Positions 34,253 through 44,843 of a stretch of DNA of 64,000 nt are shown piece after piece; position 1 is the stretch's first letter, and the number at the start of each line of letters is the position of its first letter. The notes under the pieces are model-generated. The model was given only the letters and a program-made list of their open reading frames with translations. It was not told the origin of the DNA and searched no databases. The stretch is from Rhizoclosmatium globosum (Eukaryota; Chytridiomycota; Chytridiomycetes; Chytridiales; Chytriomycetaceae). Where the stretch lies: contig MCGO01000090.1 in assembly GCA_002104985.1 (NCBI GenBank), positions 62,001 to 126,000 of the forward strand. Reading direction: 5' to 3'. A program made the translations under genes and the position numbers.

Positions 34253-35389
34253 ATGCACTTGTCTATGAGTCTTGCCCTGGCTGCCCTTGCTTCCCTTTCC
34301 CTCGCTGCCCCTGCCCGAGAATCTCGTCGTGAGACAAGTGAATACAACTGTCTCGCCGATGTCATTATTGCTCGCGGGATCGAGATGAAGGAACTCGAAG
34401 TCAGGCTGCCCTTTGAACGACGCGCCTCATGGTCTTATGAAGGTAACATTTGACCCTTGCATTATCTTGCAGCTGATATCATGATCAGGTGAAACTGGTG
34501 TCTCTCATTGGGGCGACTTTGGAACAACCTGCCTCACGGGGTGAGTGTTTGCTCTTTTTGTACCTGACCTGTTACAAACTCAACATCATCACTAGGAAAT
34601 ACCAATCGCCAATCAACTTTGAAGGCGAAGAGCTTGCAACCGAAAAGAAGCCCAATCTTGAATGGTCCAACTATGCCAACAAGTTTGAATTCTTGAACAA
34701 CGGGCACACTGTCCAGCTCCAGCTCAAGCAATCCAGCCCATCCCTTCTGACCCACGAGATCGATGGCATCGATTACACAGTCCAGCAAGTCCACTTCCAC
34801 TCCCCAAGTGAACACCACGTAGAAGAAAAGTGTAAATACCACTTGGCATTCCCCAAATTCACCTTCATTAACCCCTCAAAACCTTTCCAACAACACAGAT
34901 TTCCCACTCGAAGCCCACTTTGTCCACGCATCCGCCGACTCAAAACTCAACGTAATTGGCCTCTTCTTCGAGATCGGTCCCCAAGATAACCCCTGGATCT
35001 CCCAATTCATTGACAACATCCCAACCAAGACCAACGCCACCACCACAGTCGCGTCTTTGGACATGACTTCCATCATTGCATCGATTGCAGACTCGCATTT
35101 CTTTTCGTACACGGGTTCGTTGACAACGCCGCCGTGTACTGAAGGGGTTTTGTGGTTGGTTGCCAAGGAGCCGCTCAAGATTTCTCAGGCGCAGTTGGAT
35201 AAGTTTACAAAGGTTATGCCGTTCAATTCGAGAACTACTCAGTCGAATGGGACGGGAAAGAATTTAACCACGGTTGCTGCTTCTGTTGCTCCTGCTGCCG
35301 CCGCGACCAAGACTGGTGTGATTGTCAGCTCTGCTCATTCTATTTTCGCGAGTTCAGTTGTCACCTTGGCTGCTTTATTTTTGCTTTGA
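34253..35389 (+). CDS. Secreted alpha-class carbonic anhydrase 2 (GPI type)
   Basis: Exons 34253-34442, 34489-34540, 34596-34831 and 34899-35389, with the same three intron positions and phases as copy 1. Signal peptide MSLALAALASLSLAAPA, pro-region YNCLADVIIARGIE, zinc-site VHFHSPSEH and PLEAHFVH, pocket SLTTPPCTEGVLW, C-terminal hydrophobic tail FASSVVTLAALFLL. It lies 163 bp downstream of copy 1 and is its closest relative in the cluster. A TATA-like TATTTAA sits at about 34210, some 40 bp before the ATG. Confidence 0.9.
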
Positions 35390-35614
35390 GACTTGGCGCT
35401 GTTCCTCCATTCGTTTCTTTCTCCGTCAATTAGTATAAAGTCTTTCTATGATTAAAATTGCTCTCAGGGATTCTTGCATCAATTTGTGGACGATCTTTCT
35501 TAATTGTTCAAGTTGATCTTAACCACAGCGTCTCAACAACTATAGATCACAACAGCTACATGAAAATATTTCTTGGGTAGTATAATTTATTTCCGTTTCA
35601 ATGAGAAAGAAAGC

Positions 35615-36628
35615 CTACACTGTCTTCAAGTGACCAATTAGGAACTTGAATACTTTCTCCCAAGTCTTGTCAACTTCACCACCAACTTCATGGCGCACAC
35701 TTCCATCTTCATTCATAAATGCGTGTCCAACACCTTGGTGAACGTAAACGTTGCTTTCGAGAGAATGGAATCCATGCGCATGTGCACCACCAAGCCTTTT
35801 AACAGTCAGATTCCAAGTTTCAGCAAGTTTGTTTGCAGTTGCGATATCAGCGAATCCTTTGTACTCGTCGTGTTCACCGAAATGGGCCTGAACAGGTGTT
35901 GTCGCAGGGATTTGGGAAATGTCAATGAGTTTGGGGGATGGCGTTCCGTAGAAAGATACACAGGCTGAATGAAAATGAGTCAGTTACGCGAAATTGAATT
36001 TGGTAATATCAATTTACCATGTAAGGGCTTGTTGATTTGAGCCATACGGGCAGTAATCGCGAGCGAAAGGGCACTGTAAACGTTGAAGAGTTAGGCTGGG
36101 TTGCCACATTCAAATATCCACGTACCCTCCCATGCAGAAACCCAAGGATGCAACTTTTCTGTCCTTGAATAGAGCAGGATCAGCATCGACAGGTCTCTGA
36201 AGGCGAGCAACGAGCAGCTCCAAGTCAGTCAAAGCTTTGTTCCAGTCCAAGTTTCCCATCAAGTGAGCAGCCTCTTCCTTGTCAGCAGTAATCTTTCCGT
36301 TGTAGAGGTCAGGCACGACAGCAATGGCCCCGGTATCTAAATCAGGCGTTAGAGAGAGTGTGTGTAAGAAGAAGCAAGCAAACGCACTGTTCGCAACCCG
36401 CTGCGCATGGCCCAGAATTGTGTCGTTGATGCCCCACCATTCCTGAAGCACAATCACAGCCGGTCGCAACGTGTTCGCAGCCTCGGATCCGCGAAGAACG
36501 TGGCGTTCAAGTGCAGACGAATGCGGGAACACAACGCGTGTCGGCATTGGAAGCGACGATGGCGACAGCGACTCGGCAATGCTTCTTTGGTTGGGCGTGC
36601 TGGAAAAGAGGCGGCGGATCATGTGCAT
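35615..36628 (-). CDS. Dienelactone hydrolase family protein, probably mitochondrial
   Basis: Four exons on the minus strand give about 290 aa. The Cys-His-Asp triad of the family is visible: Cys in LGFCMGG (near 36130), Asp in GEHDEYKGFAD and His in GVGHAFMNEDG. The core begins with PAVIVLQEWWGIND. The N-terminus MHMIRRLFSSTPNQRS is Arg/Ser-rich without acids and looks like a mitochondrial presequence. The family hydrolyses cyclic esters such as carboxymethylenebutenolide; fungal members also act on other small esters, so the substrate is open. It sits between carbonic anhydrase genes 2 and 3 on the opposite strand and looks like an insertion into an older tandem array or a spacer gene. Confidence 0.85.
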
Positions 36629-37023
36629 TGGTTTGGGTGTGGTTTTTTGTTGGATTTGGTTGTGACTGTGGTGTGAGTCATTCCTGCATCCCTTTCAATG
36701 TGACTTCCAATTCATGCAATGACTTTCTGATTCTTCATAAAGCTCACATTGTCAACCAAATCAAGGGATAATAGACAAGGGAGGCGCTCTTTTTTTCAAT
36801 GGCTTGTAATTTTACAGCCTGAAACATTGAAACATTTCGAACTTGCATAGGCTTGTGAGTCTTGAGACCTGTTTTTTCGAACTTTCTTCCCTTAGACGCC
36901 ACCTATTGTCACGTTTTGTTTCAGTTGAACGCTTAATTGAGGTGTTGAACACTGATGCCGAAATTTGGTATAAAGCCAATTCTATTGCGTCTGTTTCTTC
37001 CCATAATTCATACAGCTGCTTAA
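36629..37023. promoter_or_regulatory. Divergent promoter region, dienelactone hydrolase / carbonic anhydrase 3
   Basis: 395 bp with no gene. TATAAA at 36969-36974 is 49 bp before the carbonic anhydrase 3 ATG. Nothing else stands out. Confidence 0.45.
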
Positions 37024-38028
37024 ATGTTTATTGTTAGCTCAATCCTCCTCGTATCTTCTGTCTTTGCCGCTCCAGGGCATGTAGGGCGCAGAGCTCCAGC
37101 CCCACCCAACTGTCTTGCAGATGTCATTGTAGCCCGAGGTATTGAGAACCCTTCGCTTGAACGCCGTGCATCTTGGTCCTACGAAGGAGAAACTGGAGTC
37201 TCTCACTGGGGAGATTTCAATACAGTTTGCGAAAAGGGGGAATACCAAAGTCCAGTCAACTTTGAAGGCGACAAGTTTGCTACCTCCAAGAAACCCTCTC
37301 TCAACTGGACGTCTTTGACCAAGCCATTTGACTTTATCAACAACGGGCACACGATTCAGTTGCAGCTCAAGGAATCGATGCCTTCCCTTTTGTCCAACCA
37401 AATTGACGGCCTCACATATCAAGCCCAACAAGTTCATTTCCACTCACCTAGTGAGCACCATGTTGATGAGAAGTGTGAGTTATTCGCAATAGATTACCAA
37501 AGCAGCTCACCCCACACAATAACAGACTATCCCCTCGAAGCCCACTTTGTCCACACCTCTGCCGACTCCAAGCTGAACGTCATTGGTCTCTTTTTCGAAA
37601 TCGGACCACAAGACAACCATTGGATCGCGCAATTCGTTGACACTTTGCCTACTTCAACCACTGCTTCCACCAAGCTCCAAGGACTCGACATGTCTTCAAT
37701 CATCACTGCTATTGCTGAAGCCGATTTCTTTTCGTACACGGGATCACTTACAACTCCGCCATGCACGGAAGGGGTCTTGTGGTTGGTTGCAAGACAGCCG
37801 CTCAAGATCTCGCAGGCGCAGTTGGATAAGTTGACTAAAGTTATGCCATTCAATTCAAGAACCACACAAGCAAACAAGAGCGGGAAGAATGCAACAGAGA
37901 GCAGTCATGGGAACTCCAATTATACTGCTGTGGTGACCACTGCACCTGCGAAAGTAAACGTTAATTCTGGTGCAACGTTTTTGGGCAGTTTTACTGCTTT
38001 CGCTACTTTGGCTTTGCTTATGGCTTGA
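37024..38028 (+). CDS. Secreted alpha-class carbonic anhydrase 3 (GPI type, one intron)
   Basis: Exons 37024-37474 and 37526-38028 (317 aa). The 51-nt intron has GTGAGT and AACAG ends at the same place as the third intron of copies 1 and 2. Because its length is a multiple of three with no stop, it can be misread as coding. Introns one and two of the sister genes are absent, with the coding sequence continuous (SYEGETGVSHWGDFN). Signal peptide MFIVSSILLVSSVFAAP, pro-region NCLADVIVARGIE, zinc site VHFHSPSEH and PLEAHFVH, pocket SLTTPPCTEGVLW, hydrophobic tail FLGSFTAFATLALLMA. Confidence 0.9.
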   Translation: MFIVSSILLVSSVFAAPGHVGRRAPAPPNCLADVIVARGIENPSLERRASWSYEGETGVSHWGDFNTVCEKGEYQSPVNFEGDKFATSKKPSLNWTSLTKPFDFINNGHTIQLQLKESMPSLLSNQIDGLTYQAQQVHFHSPSEHHVDEKCELFAIDYQSSSPHTITDYPLEAHFVHTSADSKLNVIGLFFEIGPQDNHWIAQFVDTLPTSTTASTKLQGLDMSSIITAIAEADFFSYTGSLTTPPCTEGVLWLVARQPLKISQAQLDKLTKVMPFNSRTTQANKSGKNATESSHGNSNYTAVVTTAPAKVNVNSGATFLGSFTAFATLALLMA

Positions 38029-38232
38029 TCATAGTTCAACCTTTTTTCTTATTTACTCCCTGCTCTTTCCCCCTTTCCTTCAAGTTTACGATAAAGTTTC
38101 TGTCTTTTTCTGTATCTTTACTTGCCGCATTGACGCTTTTGTCCTCGGCGGAGTCGGAGAGTTCGTCCATGAGTTTCAGATAACATACAGTCATCAAGAT
38201 TTGACCAATAACCACTCCTGGATCCATCTTGA

Positions 38233-39183
38233 ATGCTTCATATACCTTTCATTTGGTTTCTCGGTGCAAAATTGATGCTACTTGATGCAGCATTCGGCGG
38301 AGGAACCAAAATGCCAGTGCTGGAAGACAACGAACATTATTGGACATACGAAGGAAATAATGGCATCTCTTATTGGAGCCAACTCAGTCCAATATGCGAA
38401 TCCGGAGAATATCAATCGCCAATCAACTTAAATACCCAGTTTGAATCAAGTACCCATATTTCCGCAGTAAATTGGACGACTCTTAAATCATCAACGCCTT
38501 TCATTAATAATGGCCACACTGTTCAGCTTGAATTTGATGAATCAGAGCCTACTATTTTCAGTAATGTGAATGAGAGGATGTTCAAACTCGTTCAAGCCCA
38601 TTTCCATTCCCCAAGTGAACACGCGATTAGTGACATAAAATATCCACTTGAAGCACACTTTGTTCATACGACAATGGACGGCTCTAAAATACTGGTGATG
38701 GGATTCTTTTTCAATATCGGAATGGAGAGTCACCCCTGGATTGAGCAGTTCATTGATGAAGTGCCAAATACATTGAACAGCAGAACTAGTATCTCGTCTC
38801 TCGATATGGGATTCATCGCAACGGAAATTGAAAATGCCGAATTTTATTCATATTTGGGGTCATTGACTACACCTCCTTGCACGGAAGGTGTGCTTTGGCA
38901 TGTGGCGCGAACTCCATTGACTATTTCCAGGTCTCACTTGGAATTGATGAGAGAGGCTATGCCAGAAAATGCTCGTCCAATTCAAGAAAGGCAAAAAATG
39001 AATGAGGAAAACAAACAAGCAAATTTTACCGAATTACCTGGGAAAATGTCTGTGAAAATGAACTTATTTCGGGCTGGATGGTGGGGCTTTGCTATCGCCT
39101 TGTTCATTTTGTTTGTTGATTTGATTTCAGTCCTTTCTTCGCCAGTCCATCCATTTTTTCTTTTATATTCTCTTTATGATTAA
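38233..39183 (+). CDS. Alpha-class carbonic anhydrase 4 (intronless, divergent, membrane tail)
   Basis: A single exon of 316 aa. Zinc-site residues are kept (AHFHSPSEH and PLEAHFVH) and the pocket reads SLTTPPCTEGVLW. It lacks the Cys-containing pro-region of copies 1-3 and starts with a hydrophobic segment (FIWFLGAKLMLLDAAF) that can act as a signal. The end has a longer hydrophobic helix (WWGFAIALFILFVDLISVL) followed by PVHPFFLLYSLYD, so it is more likely a true transmembrane anchor than a GPI signal. Codon use is more AT-rich than the other three. It is intronless, which fits either full intron loss or a retrocopy. Confidence 0.88.
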   Translation: MLHIPFIWFLGAKLMLLDAAFGGGTKMPVLEDNEHYWTYEGNNGISYWSQLSPICESGEYQSPINLNTQFESSTHISAVNWTTLKSSTPFINNGHTVQLEFDESEPTIFSNVNERMFKLVQAHFHSPSEHAISDIKYPLEAHFVHTTMDGSKILVMGFFFNIGMESHPWIEQFIDEVPNTLNSRTSISSLDMGFIATEIENAEFYSYLGSLTTPPCTEGVLWHVARTPLTISRSHLELMREAMPENARPIQERQKMNEENKQANFTELPGKMSVKMNLFRAGWWGFAIALFILFVDLISVLSSPVHPFFLLYSLYD

Positions 39184-39272
39184 CATCTTTTCCATTCTTA
39201 CTTAATTATCATAATTATATACCTTGTCGGTCTGTTACTCCGTAAATCTCTTACAACGAACACTCACTAACA

Positions 39273-40863
39273 ATGGGAATCGGTTGCTCCAAAGTATCAC
39301 CTTCAGCTGTCAAACAAACAGTCATAGGCAAGTATCTGATCTTACTTTCGAAACACATCTTACCTGTGTGCACTAGAACCATGGGTTGCCCTACACAATG
39401 CCGTCAAAGATAGCCGAATCGATGAAGTCACACGATTAATAGAATCTAACACTCCAGTAGATATCTCGGACACCACAAATCAGTGCACAGCATTACATCT
39501 TGCCTCTAAGGCAGGGAATATCGAAATAGTCCAATACCTCATTGGCCATGGTGCAAATCCAAACGCCACCAACTGCGACTTAATAACACCACTCCACGAA
39601 GCCGCGAAACATAACCACACCGAAATATGCAAACTCCTTCTCACCCATAACGCAGATATCAACGCGAAAACCTCCCGCGGAACAACTCCTCTTCACTTCA
39701 CCGCAAAAACAAACTCCCTCGAAACAACACGCCTCTTAATTGAATCCAATGCGTCAGTTGACGCCACTGACTCTCAAAACCGTACCGCCCTTCACATAGC
39801 AAGCTCAAAAGGGCACGTTGAAATAATAAACCTCCTCCTCGAAAACGGTGCCAACCTCAAAGCCTTGAACAAGAGTCTCCGCACACCTTCGTATAACGCT
39901 GCTGAACACGGACACGCTGATGCGTTGCAGCTGCTTCTGGATCATGGCGGGTCAGTTGAACGAATGGATGTAGAGGAATCAACGCCGTTACATCGGGCAG
40001 CGTCGAAAGGCCGGAAAGATATCATGCATATTCTGTTAACTGACCGACGAGGCTCGAATGCGTCGAATATTGACGCGATTGATATTGACGGATGGACGGC
40101 TTTGTCGCGGGCGGCTGAGAAAGAGGACATTGACGCGTGTCGGTTCTTGTTGGAAAGAGGTGCGAAAGTGGATATGCGGGACTCAAATTATTCGACTGTT
40201 TTGCATCGAATGGCGAGAGCGGGGAATTTGGAGATGGTGAAACTGTTGCTGGAGTACAAGGCTGAAGTGAATGAACGAGACTCGTATGAGTGGACGCCTT
40301 TGCATTTGGCAGCTCAAAATGGGAATGTGGATGTGATTCGAGTATTGATTGAGAATGGTGCTGTGGTTGATGCTGCAGACTTAGATGGTTGGACGCCATT
40401 ACATTTGGCAGCGTCAAAGGGGCATTTACAAGCATTTGAGTTGCTTGTTGAAGCTGGAGCAGATCTTATTGCGGAAACGAGTTGGGAATGGTCTGTCTTC
40501 TTATGCGCAGCAGAATATAAGCATGAATCTGTGATTTGGAAGTGCTTGGAATCTCTTGGTATTCCTGACCTATCTGCATATCCACAGGATTGGGGAATAA
40601 CAAAAGGATGCAAGATTTGTCAAGAGATTACAGGCCAAGAATTTGTTCCACTGGAGAGCAAGTCTCGATATCAATGCCAAAGTCACGCGGAGTATGATAT
40701 TTGTGGGGAACATTATGAGCAGCGCGGCGACTACCATGGTGCGGAATGTGTGGATAGTTTCAAGCTAGTTCATCCTCCTATAGTTTTCTTGACGGAGTCC
40801 ATACAACGATGGCAGGCTTCAAAAGCGCCTCAAGAAACGATAGACGTTAGTCCTTGTGAATAA
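39273..40863 (+). CDS. Ankyrin-repeat protein with N-myristoylation/palmitoylation motif
   Basis: Exons 39273-39327 and 39377-40863 give 513 aa. The intron uses GCAAGT rather than GT at its 5' end and CACTAG at its 3' end (a GC-AG intron). The N-terminus MGIGCSK is a good N-myristoylation site with an adjacent Cys for palmitoylation, so membrane attachment is inferred. About eleven ankyrin repeats fill residues 25-400 (TALHLASKAGNIEIVQYLI, TPLHLAAQNGNVDVIRVLI and similar). The C-terminal 110 residues contain Cys/His pairs (CKICQE, YQCQSHAEYDICGEHYE) that could form a zinc-binding module. Its stop is 10 bp before the ATG of the next gene. Confidence 0.85.
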
Positions 40864-40873
40864 ATTGATTGTC

Positions 40874-41730
40874 ATGAACCACTTTCCTGCTCTCACCACC
40901 AAACAAGACCGGGGCGCTTCACCTCAAACCACACAGGTCGAGTCTTCTCCTTGGACACTTAAAGTCTCTCAGAGTTACGCACTTCCATTCATCTCGCCAT
41001 TTAAACTTCCGACATCCAATTTGGAGGCACAGCTACTTTCGTCTGATTCGGATCGCCGCGACTTTGTTGGCGGCCTTGGCTTTGCGATGATTATTCGGTA
41101 TTCATCGAGTCCAGTTGGGGCTTATGATGAACTGCTTCTGGTTTGTGTTTGTGTTTTGGCATCCACTTGCCTTGAATCAATACAAACAATCTGAATTCAA
41201 ACAAGGTTCCGGGTGCTTTCAACCGACCTCACTCAACAAATCACACTTCAAAGGCATCGAGAAGCCTCCTCGCAGACCGCCGCGTCACCCGTATTTGGGT
41301 CTCTTCAGAACAGTCGCTCCGTAACGGACGAAGGAATTGGGGAATAAGAAAGGAATTGGCAAAGTTTGACTGGATCAGTGAAGGAGGAATGACTCGCGTG
41401 ATTGTGCGTGAGAAACTCAATGCAAAGCTACTGCTCGATGTAACTTTTGGACCTAACTGGGGTATTCCCATCCCTGCTCCATTAGACTGGGTTCAGGGAA
41501 TCGCTGTTTCACCGTTATTCGAGCGCAAGATTGATGAAGACGGACTTCCAGCTGAAGAAGAGGAATGGATTCGGACAGAAATGGGTGGACACATGTGGGC
41601 AACATTCAGTAGCATTGCTGAAATGCCACGCTGCGAATCTGCCGTGTTTCCAGATTTACAGGACCTTGGTATCAAGGGGGTTCTACACTTGACGGGAACC
41701 ATGACCTTCACAGAAACGTTTATCGATTGA
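40874..41730 (+). CDS. Acetoacetate-decarboxylase-fold protein
   Basis: Two exons (40874 to about 41139, and from about 41205 to 41730) give about 260 aa. Fungal proteins of this superfamily share YDELLLVPGAF, then TRIWVSSEQSLRNGRRNWGI and a following K-ELAKF; all are visible here. The intron falls after the DELLL codons. The catalytic Lys of true acetoacetate decarboxylase cannot be placed with confidence, so enzymatic activity is unsure. The ATG is only 10 bp after the stop of the ankyrin gene on the same strand, an unusually short gap for independent eukaryotic genes. Confidence 0.7.
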
Positions 41731-41772
41731 ATCCGCAGAATATATAGTTTGCCTTTATTTCATGCCACTGCG

Positions 41773-42224
41773 TCAGTCGTATCCTCCGTTTTCCCAGAGG
41801 GATTGGTTGTAGTTCTCTGTCAGTGTAGTATCCTTTCCATATTTGGATTGCCAGTTGCTGAAACCGCCCGTCAGAACATAAATCTCTTGTCCTTCTGCAG
41901 CTCCAACTGTTCTCAAATAGACGTTGGCTGTCTTTGGGCCTCTCACTTGTGACAGCAGGCAATGGAAGACCAGTCTCTTGGGCACAGAGAGCAAATCGTC
42001 GAATGAATGCGGATCAGCTTGGAGTTCGTGAGCTGGTATGTTGACAGCTCCCTTGATGTTGCTAAGGAACACTAAGGTAAGTTGGTTCTTTGTAACAACA
42101 CTCTTTACCCTCCAGCAAAGTCGTTATCACGGACATCAACAACAAGATAGTCCACGTTCTGCTTCAGTGTGGGATCTTTAATCCATGAAGCAAGCGTGTC
42201 AGGGTCAACAGTTTTGGCACTCAT
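41773..42224 (-). CDS. Rhodanese-domain protein with Cdc25/Acr2-type active loop, copy A
   Basis: Exons 42224-42109 and 42061-41773 give 134 aa, one rhodanese domain. YLVVDVRDNDF opens the fold and the active loop is FHCLLSQVRGPK: C73 followed by five residues and Arg, the Cys-x5-Arg loop of Cdc25 phosphatases and Acr2 arsenate reductases rather than the shorter sulfurtransferase loop. Fungal relatives include Ych1 and Acr2. Activity as phosphatase, arsenate reductase or sulfurtransferase cannot be decided from sequence. Convergent, 42 bp from the acetoacetate-decarboxylase-fold gene. Confidence 0.85.
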
Positions 42225-42261
42225 TTTTAATCGGAACTTATAACATACAACTACGATCTAT

Positions 42262-42747
42262 TCAATCTTCTATCTTCTTCTCTTCAGTGAAATGAGCATC
42301 CTTTCCAAATTTCTCCTCCCATCCAGTGAATCCTCCTTGAAGCACGTACACCTCTTGTCCTTCAGCCGCACCAACTCCCTCCAAATAAGCATTCGCAGCT
42401 TTTGGACCTCTCACTTGCGAAAGCTGGCAATGAAAGACAAGTTTCTTGGGTGCTGTGAGACGGGATTCAAAGGCTTTGGCATTTGGTTCAATCTGGTCCA
42501 CAGGAATGTTCTCTGCTCCCTTGACGTGGCTTTTTCAAGACGGATAAGAGCTGTATGTCAATTGTTAAAGAGTTTACCCTTCAGCGAAATCGGAGTTGCC
42601 GCGAACATCTACAACCAAGAAGTCCTTCCTCTGGTCCTGTTAGTTGCTTCTCTTGAGTGTCAGTGCAATGTTTCCGTATCACTTTACCTGAATCCAGCCT
42701 GCGAGAGTCTCACGATCCAATGGCTTTGCTGCAGTTGGGGTACTCAT
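42262..42747 (-). CDS. Rhodanese-domain protein with Cdc25/Acr2-type active loop, copy B
   Basis: Exons 42747-42688, 42636-42578 and 42529-42262 give 128 aa. FLVVDVRGNSDF, active loop FHCQLSQVRGPK and VYVLQGGFTGWEEKFGKD align along the whole length with copy A, 37 bp away. One intron position (after the GG of the F-A-G/E-G motif) is shared and the first one is private to this copy, so the pair arose by local duplication followed by intron gain or loss. Confidence 0.87.
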
Positions 42748-43076
42748 TTTTGAAATTAAAATTGGAATAGATCACGTCATTTCTCGTGCGGCTTTCTGGT
42801 TCAACGTTATTATTGCCGTTATGATTGAGTAATTTTTCATACTTAAGGTAAGAATATACTTGTGGTCTTCAAAGTCAGTTTTATTGGTTGAGTATCAGCA
42901 TGACAGGCCTTCGACTGTTTTGGCTCTTCTAAAGTAGAATCTAAAATTGCTTTATTTTACCAGTGCGATTGGCTGGCATCTTAACAGACTCATATTTTAT
43001 ACACTTTTCATGCACCTATTTCATGAATCAGTGGGTTGGGAGTTTCTGTTTCTCTCAAGTGGCTGAATAAGAAAAC
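42748..43076. other. Intergenic, divergent promoter of rhodanese B and LRR gene
   Basis: 329 bp, AT-rich, no gene. A TATA-like TTTTATACA lies near 42994-43002, about 80 bp before the next ATG. Nothing else seen. Confidence 0.4.
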
Positions 43077-44623
43077 ATGAGGGAAACAGTTGTTGTTTAC
43101 CTTTTAGCCATCCTCGCCGCCCAATCCACCGCCTTTGGAATCAATCCAAGAGCATTGACCAATGATGATCCACCGACTTCAGCGACTGCAACATCAGATA
43201 CCCCTGCTCCCATTACGGCGAGTGATTGCCAGGTCATCCACCATGTATGGCCAGACTACCTCGCATCATCCAACAGATGCTGTATCGAACCAGAAATCGT
43301 CTGCTCTGGAGATCATGTTGTTCGGATGTAAGCCGTTAACCATCGAGTGCACTCTCATTCTGATCACACTGCCATCTCTGCCCACAGAGACTTCGTCCCA
43401 GGAACACGAACAGGCCTTCTACCTGACTTTAGCAGCCTCACTCAACTCACTTATATCTATCTGAATGGGAACAATCTCACTGGGACGATCCCTAATTTGC
43501 CTCCCAACCTTCTATACCTGTGAGTTGATTCTGATCCACATAATCGGGGTTTAACCTCAAGCAGTAATATCGGAAATAACCTGCTGACGGATGTCATTCC
43601 TTTCGACTTACCTCCGATGCTTGAAACTTTGTAAGAAGCATCATTTACTGGACACATTTATGACGGCTAACATAAAACATAAGCATTGCTGGACACAATC
43701 AACTTTCTGGCACGATTCCTACCTCGATAAGCAATCTCACAGATCTCATTCTCTTTGATGTCAGCTACAACCTTCTCGCGGGAGAAATCCCAAGTCTGCC
43801 CTTGCTTATGACGGCTGAAGTAGATTTGAGCGACATTGCGGCAAACTTTCGAGGGAATTGTTTTACCAACGCTGCTGCTTTTGATGTTATGAATTCTCCA
43901 AACTGCTCCTCAGATCCAGTTGGCGAGGGAAGGTCGGTAACAACTCAGATCAAATATCCAACAAGTACTACGGAAAGGATTTATATTCGTCCAATTAGTA
44001 AAAGTGTGGGTTCTTTGACGATACCACTTGGAACGACTACACAAGTGTGGCAAATGACTTCTGAAATACCAGTCCCAACCATTGGCACTACTGATGCTGG
44101 AAAGCGCATCGGGTTTATAACCACAAGTACTATAACCCAACCACCTCAAACCTTCACACAACGCACAACAACGAATCTTCAATCTATCGACGATGGTCCG
44201 ATTGTAATACCTATTGGGGCAGGATATCCGTTAACTGGAAGCACTGCAACATTTTCAATCGATTCAGTCACGACAGTGCCTGGCGGCTCAATACCCCATC
44301 CAAACCCCCCAGCACCTCCCACCGACCCAACCGCAAATCCAGTTGTAATAGCTGGCGGAATAGCAGGCGGACTTGTCGCTTTAATTCTTGTTGCTGTTAT
44401 GGGAGCCTATCGAATACGGCAAGATTCAACTGACCCAGAAGTTGTTAAAGTGGAATACTTTGAGCCAAAGTACGATCCTTCAGACTCCCCCGACAGCAGT
44501 CCTCCGGAATTGGTTGATATGAAAGCGGAATTCGGTTATGGGGCACAGGATTTACCGACACCGCCGATGGAAAAGGAGGGTGGAAGAAAACCTATGGCTG
44601 GACGGATATGGGGAACACGTTGA
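43077..44623 (+). CDS. Leucine-rich-repeat single-pass membrane protein
   Basis: Signal peptide (VVVYLLAILAAQSTAFG), a Cys-rich cap (SNRCCIEPEIVCSGD), then LRRs of the plant-specific-like LxGxIP type: YIYLNGNNLTGTIPNLPPNL, NLLTDVIPFDLP, HNQLSGTIPTSISNLTDL and YNLLAGEIPSLP. A Ser/Thr/Pro-rich stalk, a transmembrane helix (VVIAGGIAGGLVALILVAVM) and an 80-residue acidic cytoplasmic tail with Ser/Pro motifs follow. The four exons split inside successive LRRs, all at phase 2. No kinase domain, so it resembles a receptor-like protein. Chytrid and oomycete-like fungi carry such surface LRR proteins; ligand unknown. About 430 aa. Confidence 0.8.
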
Positions 44624-44843
44624 ATGCGAAGAGGAACTAAGTTATTGTGGGGAGATTTTCATTTTATGTTGTAAATAGTAAACGTAGTTCTCTAAACTTC
44701 ATCCAAGATTTGTCTAACAACAGACGTATAAATGAAACTGAGACAGTACAGGACGATGATAGAAACCCACTATTATTTTGGCACATTGCCTAATATCGAT
44801 CGTTCTCAGATGCAATATTTCGTTTTTATTTATCACACACTCT

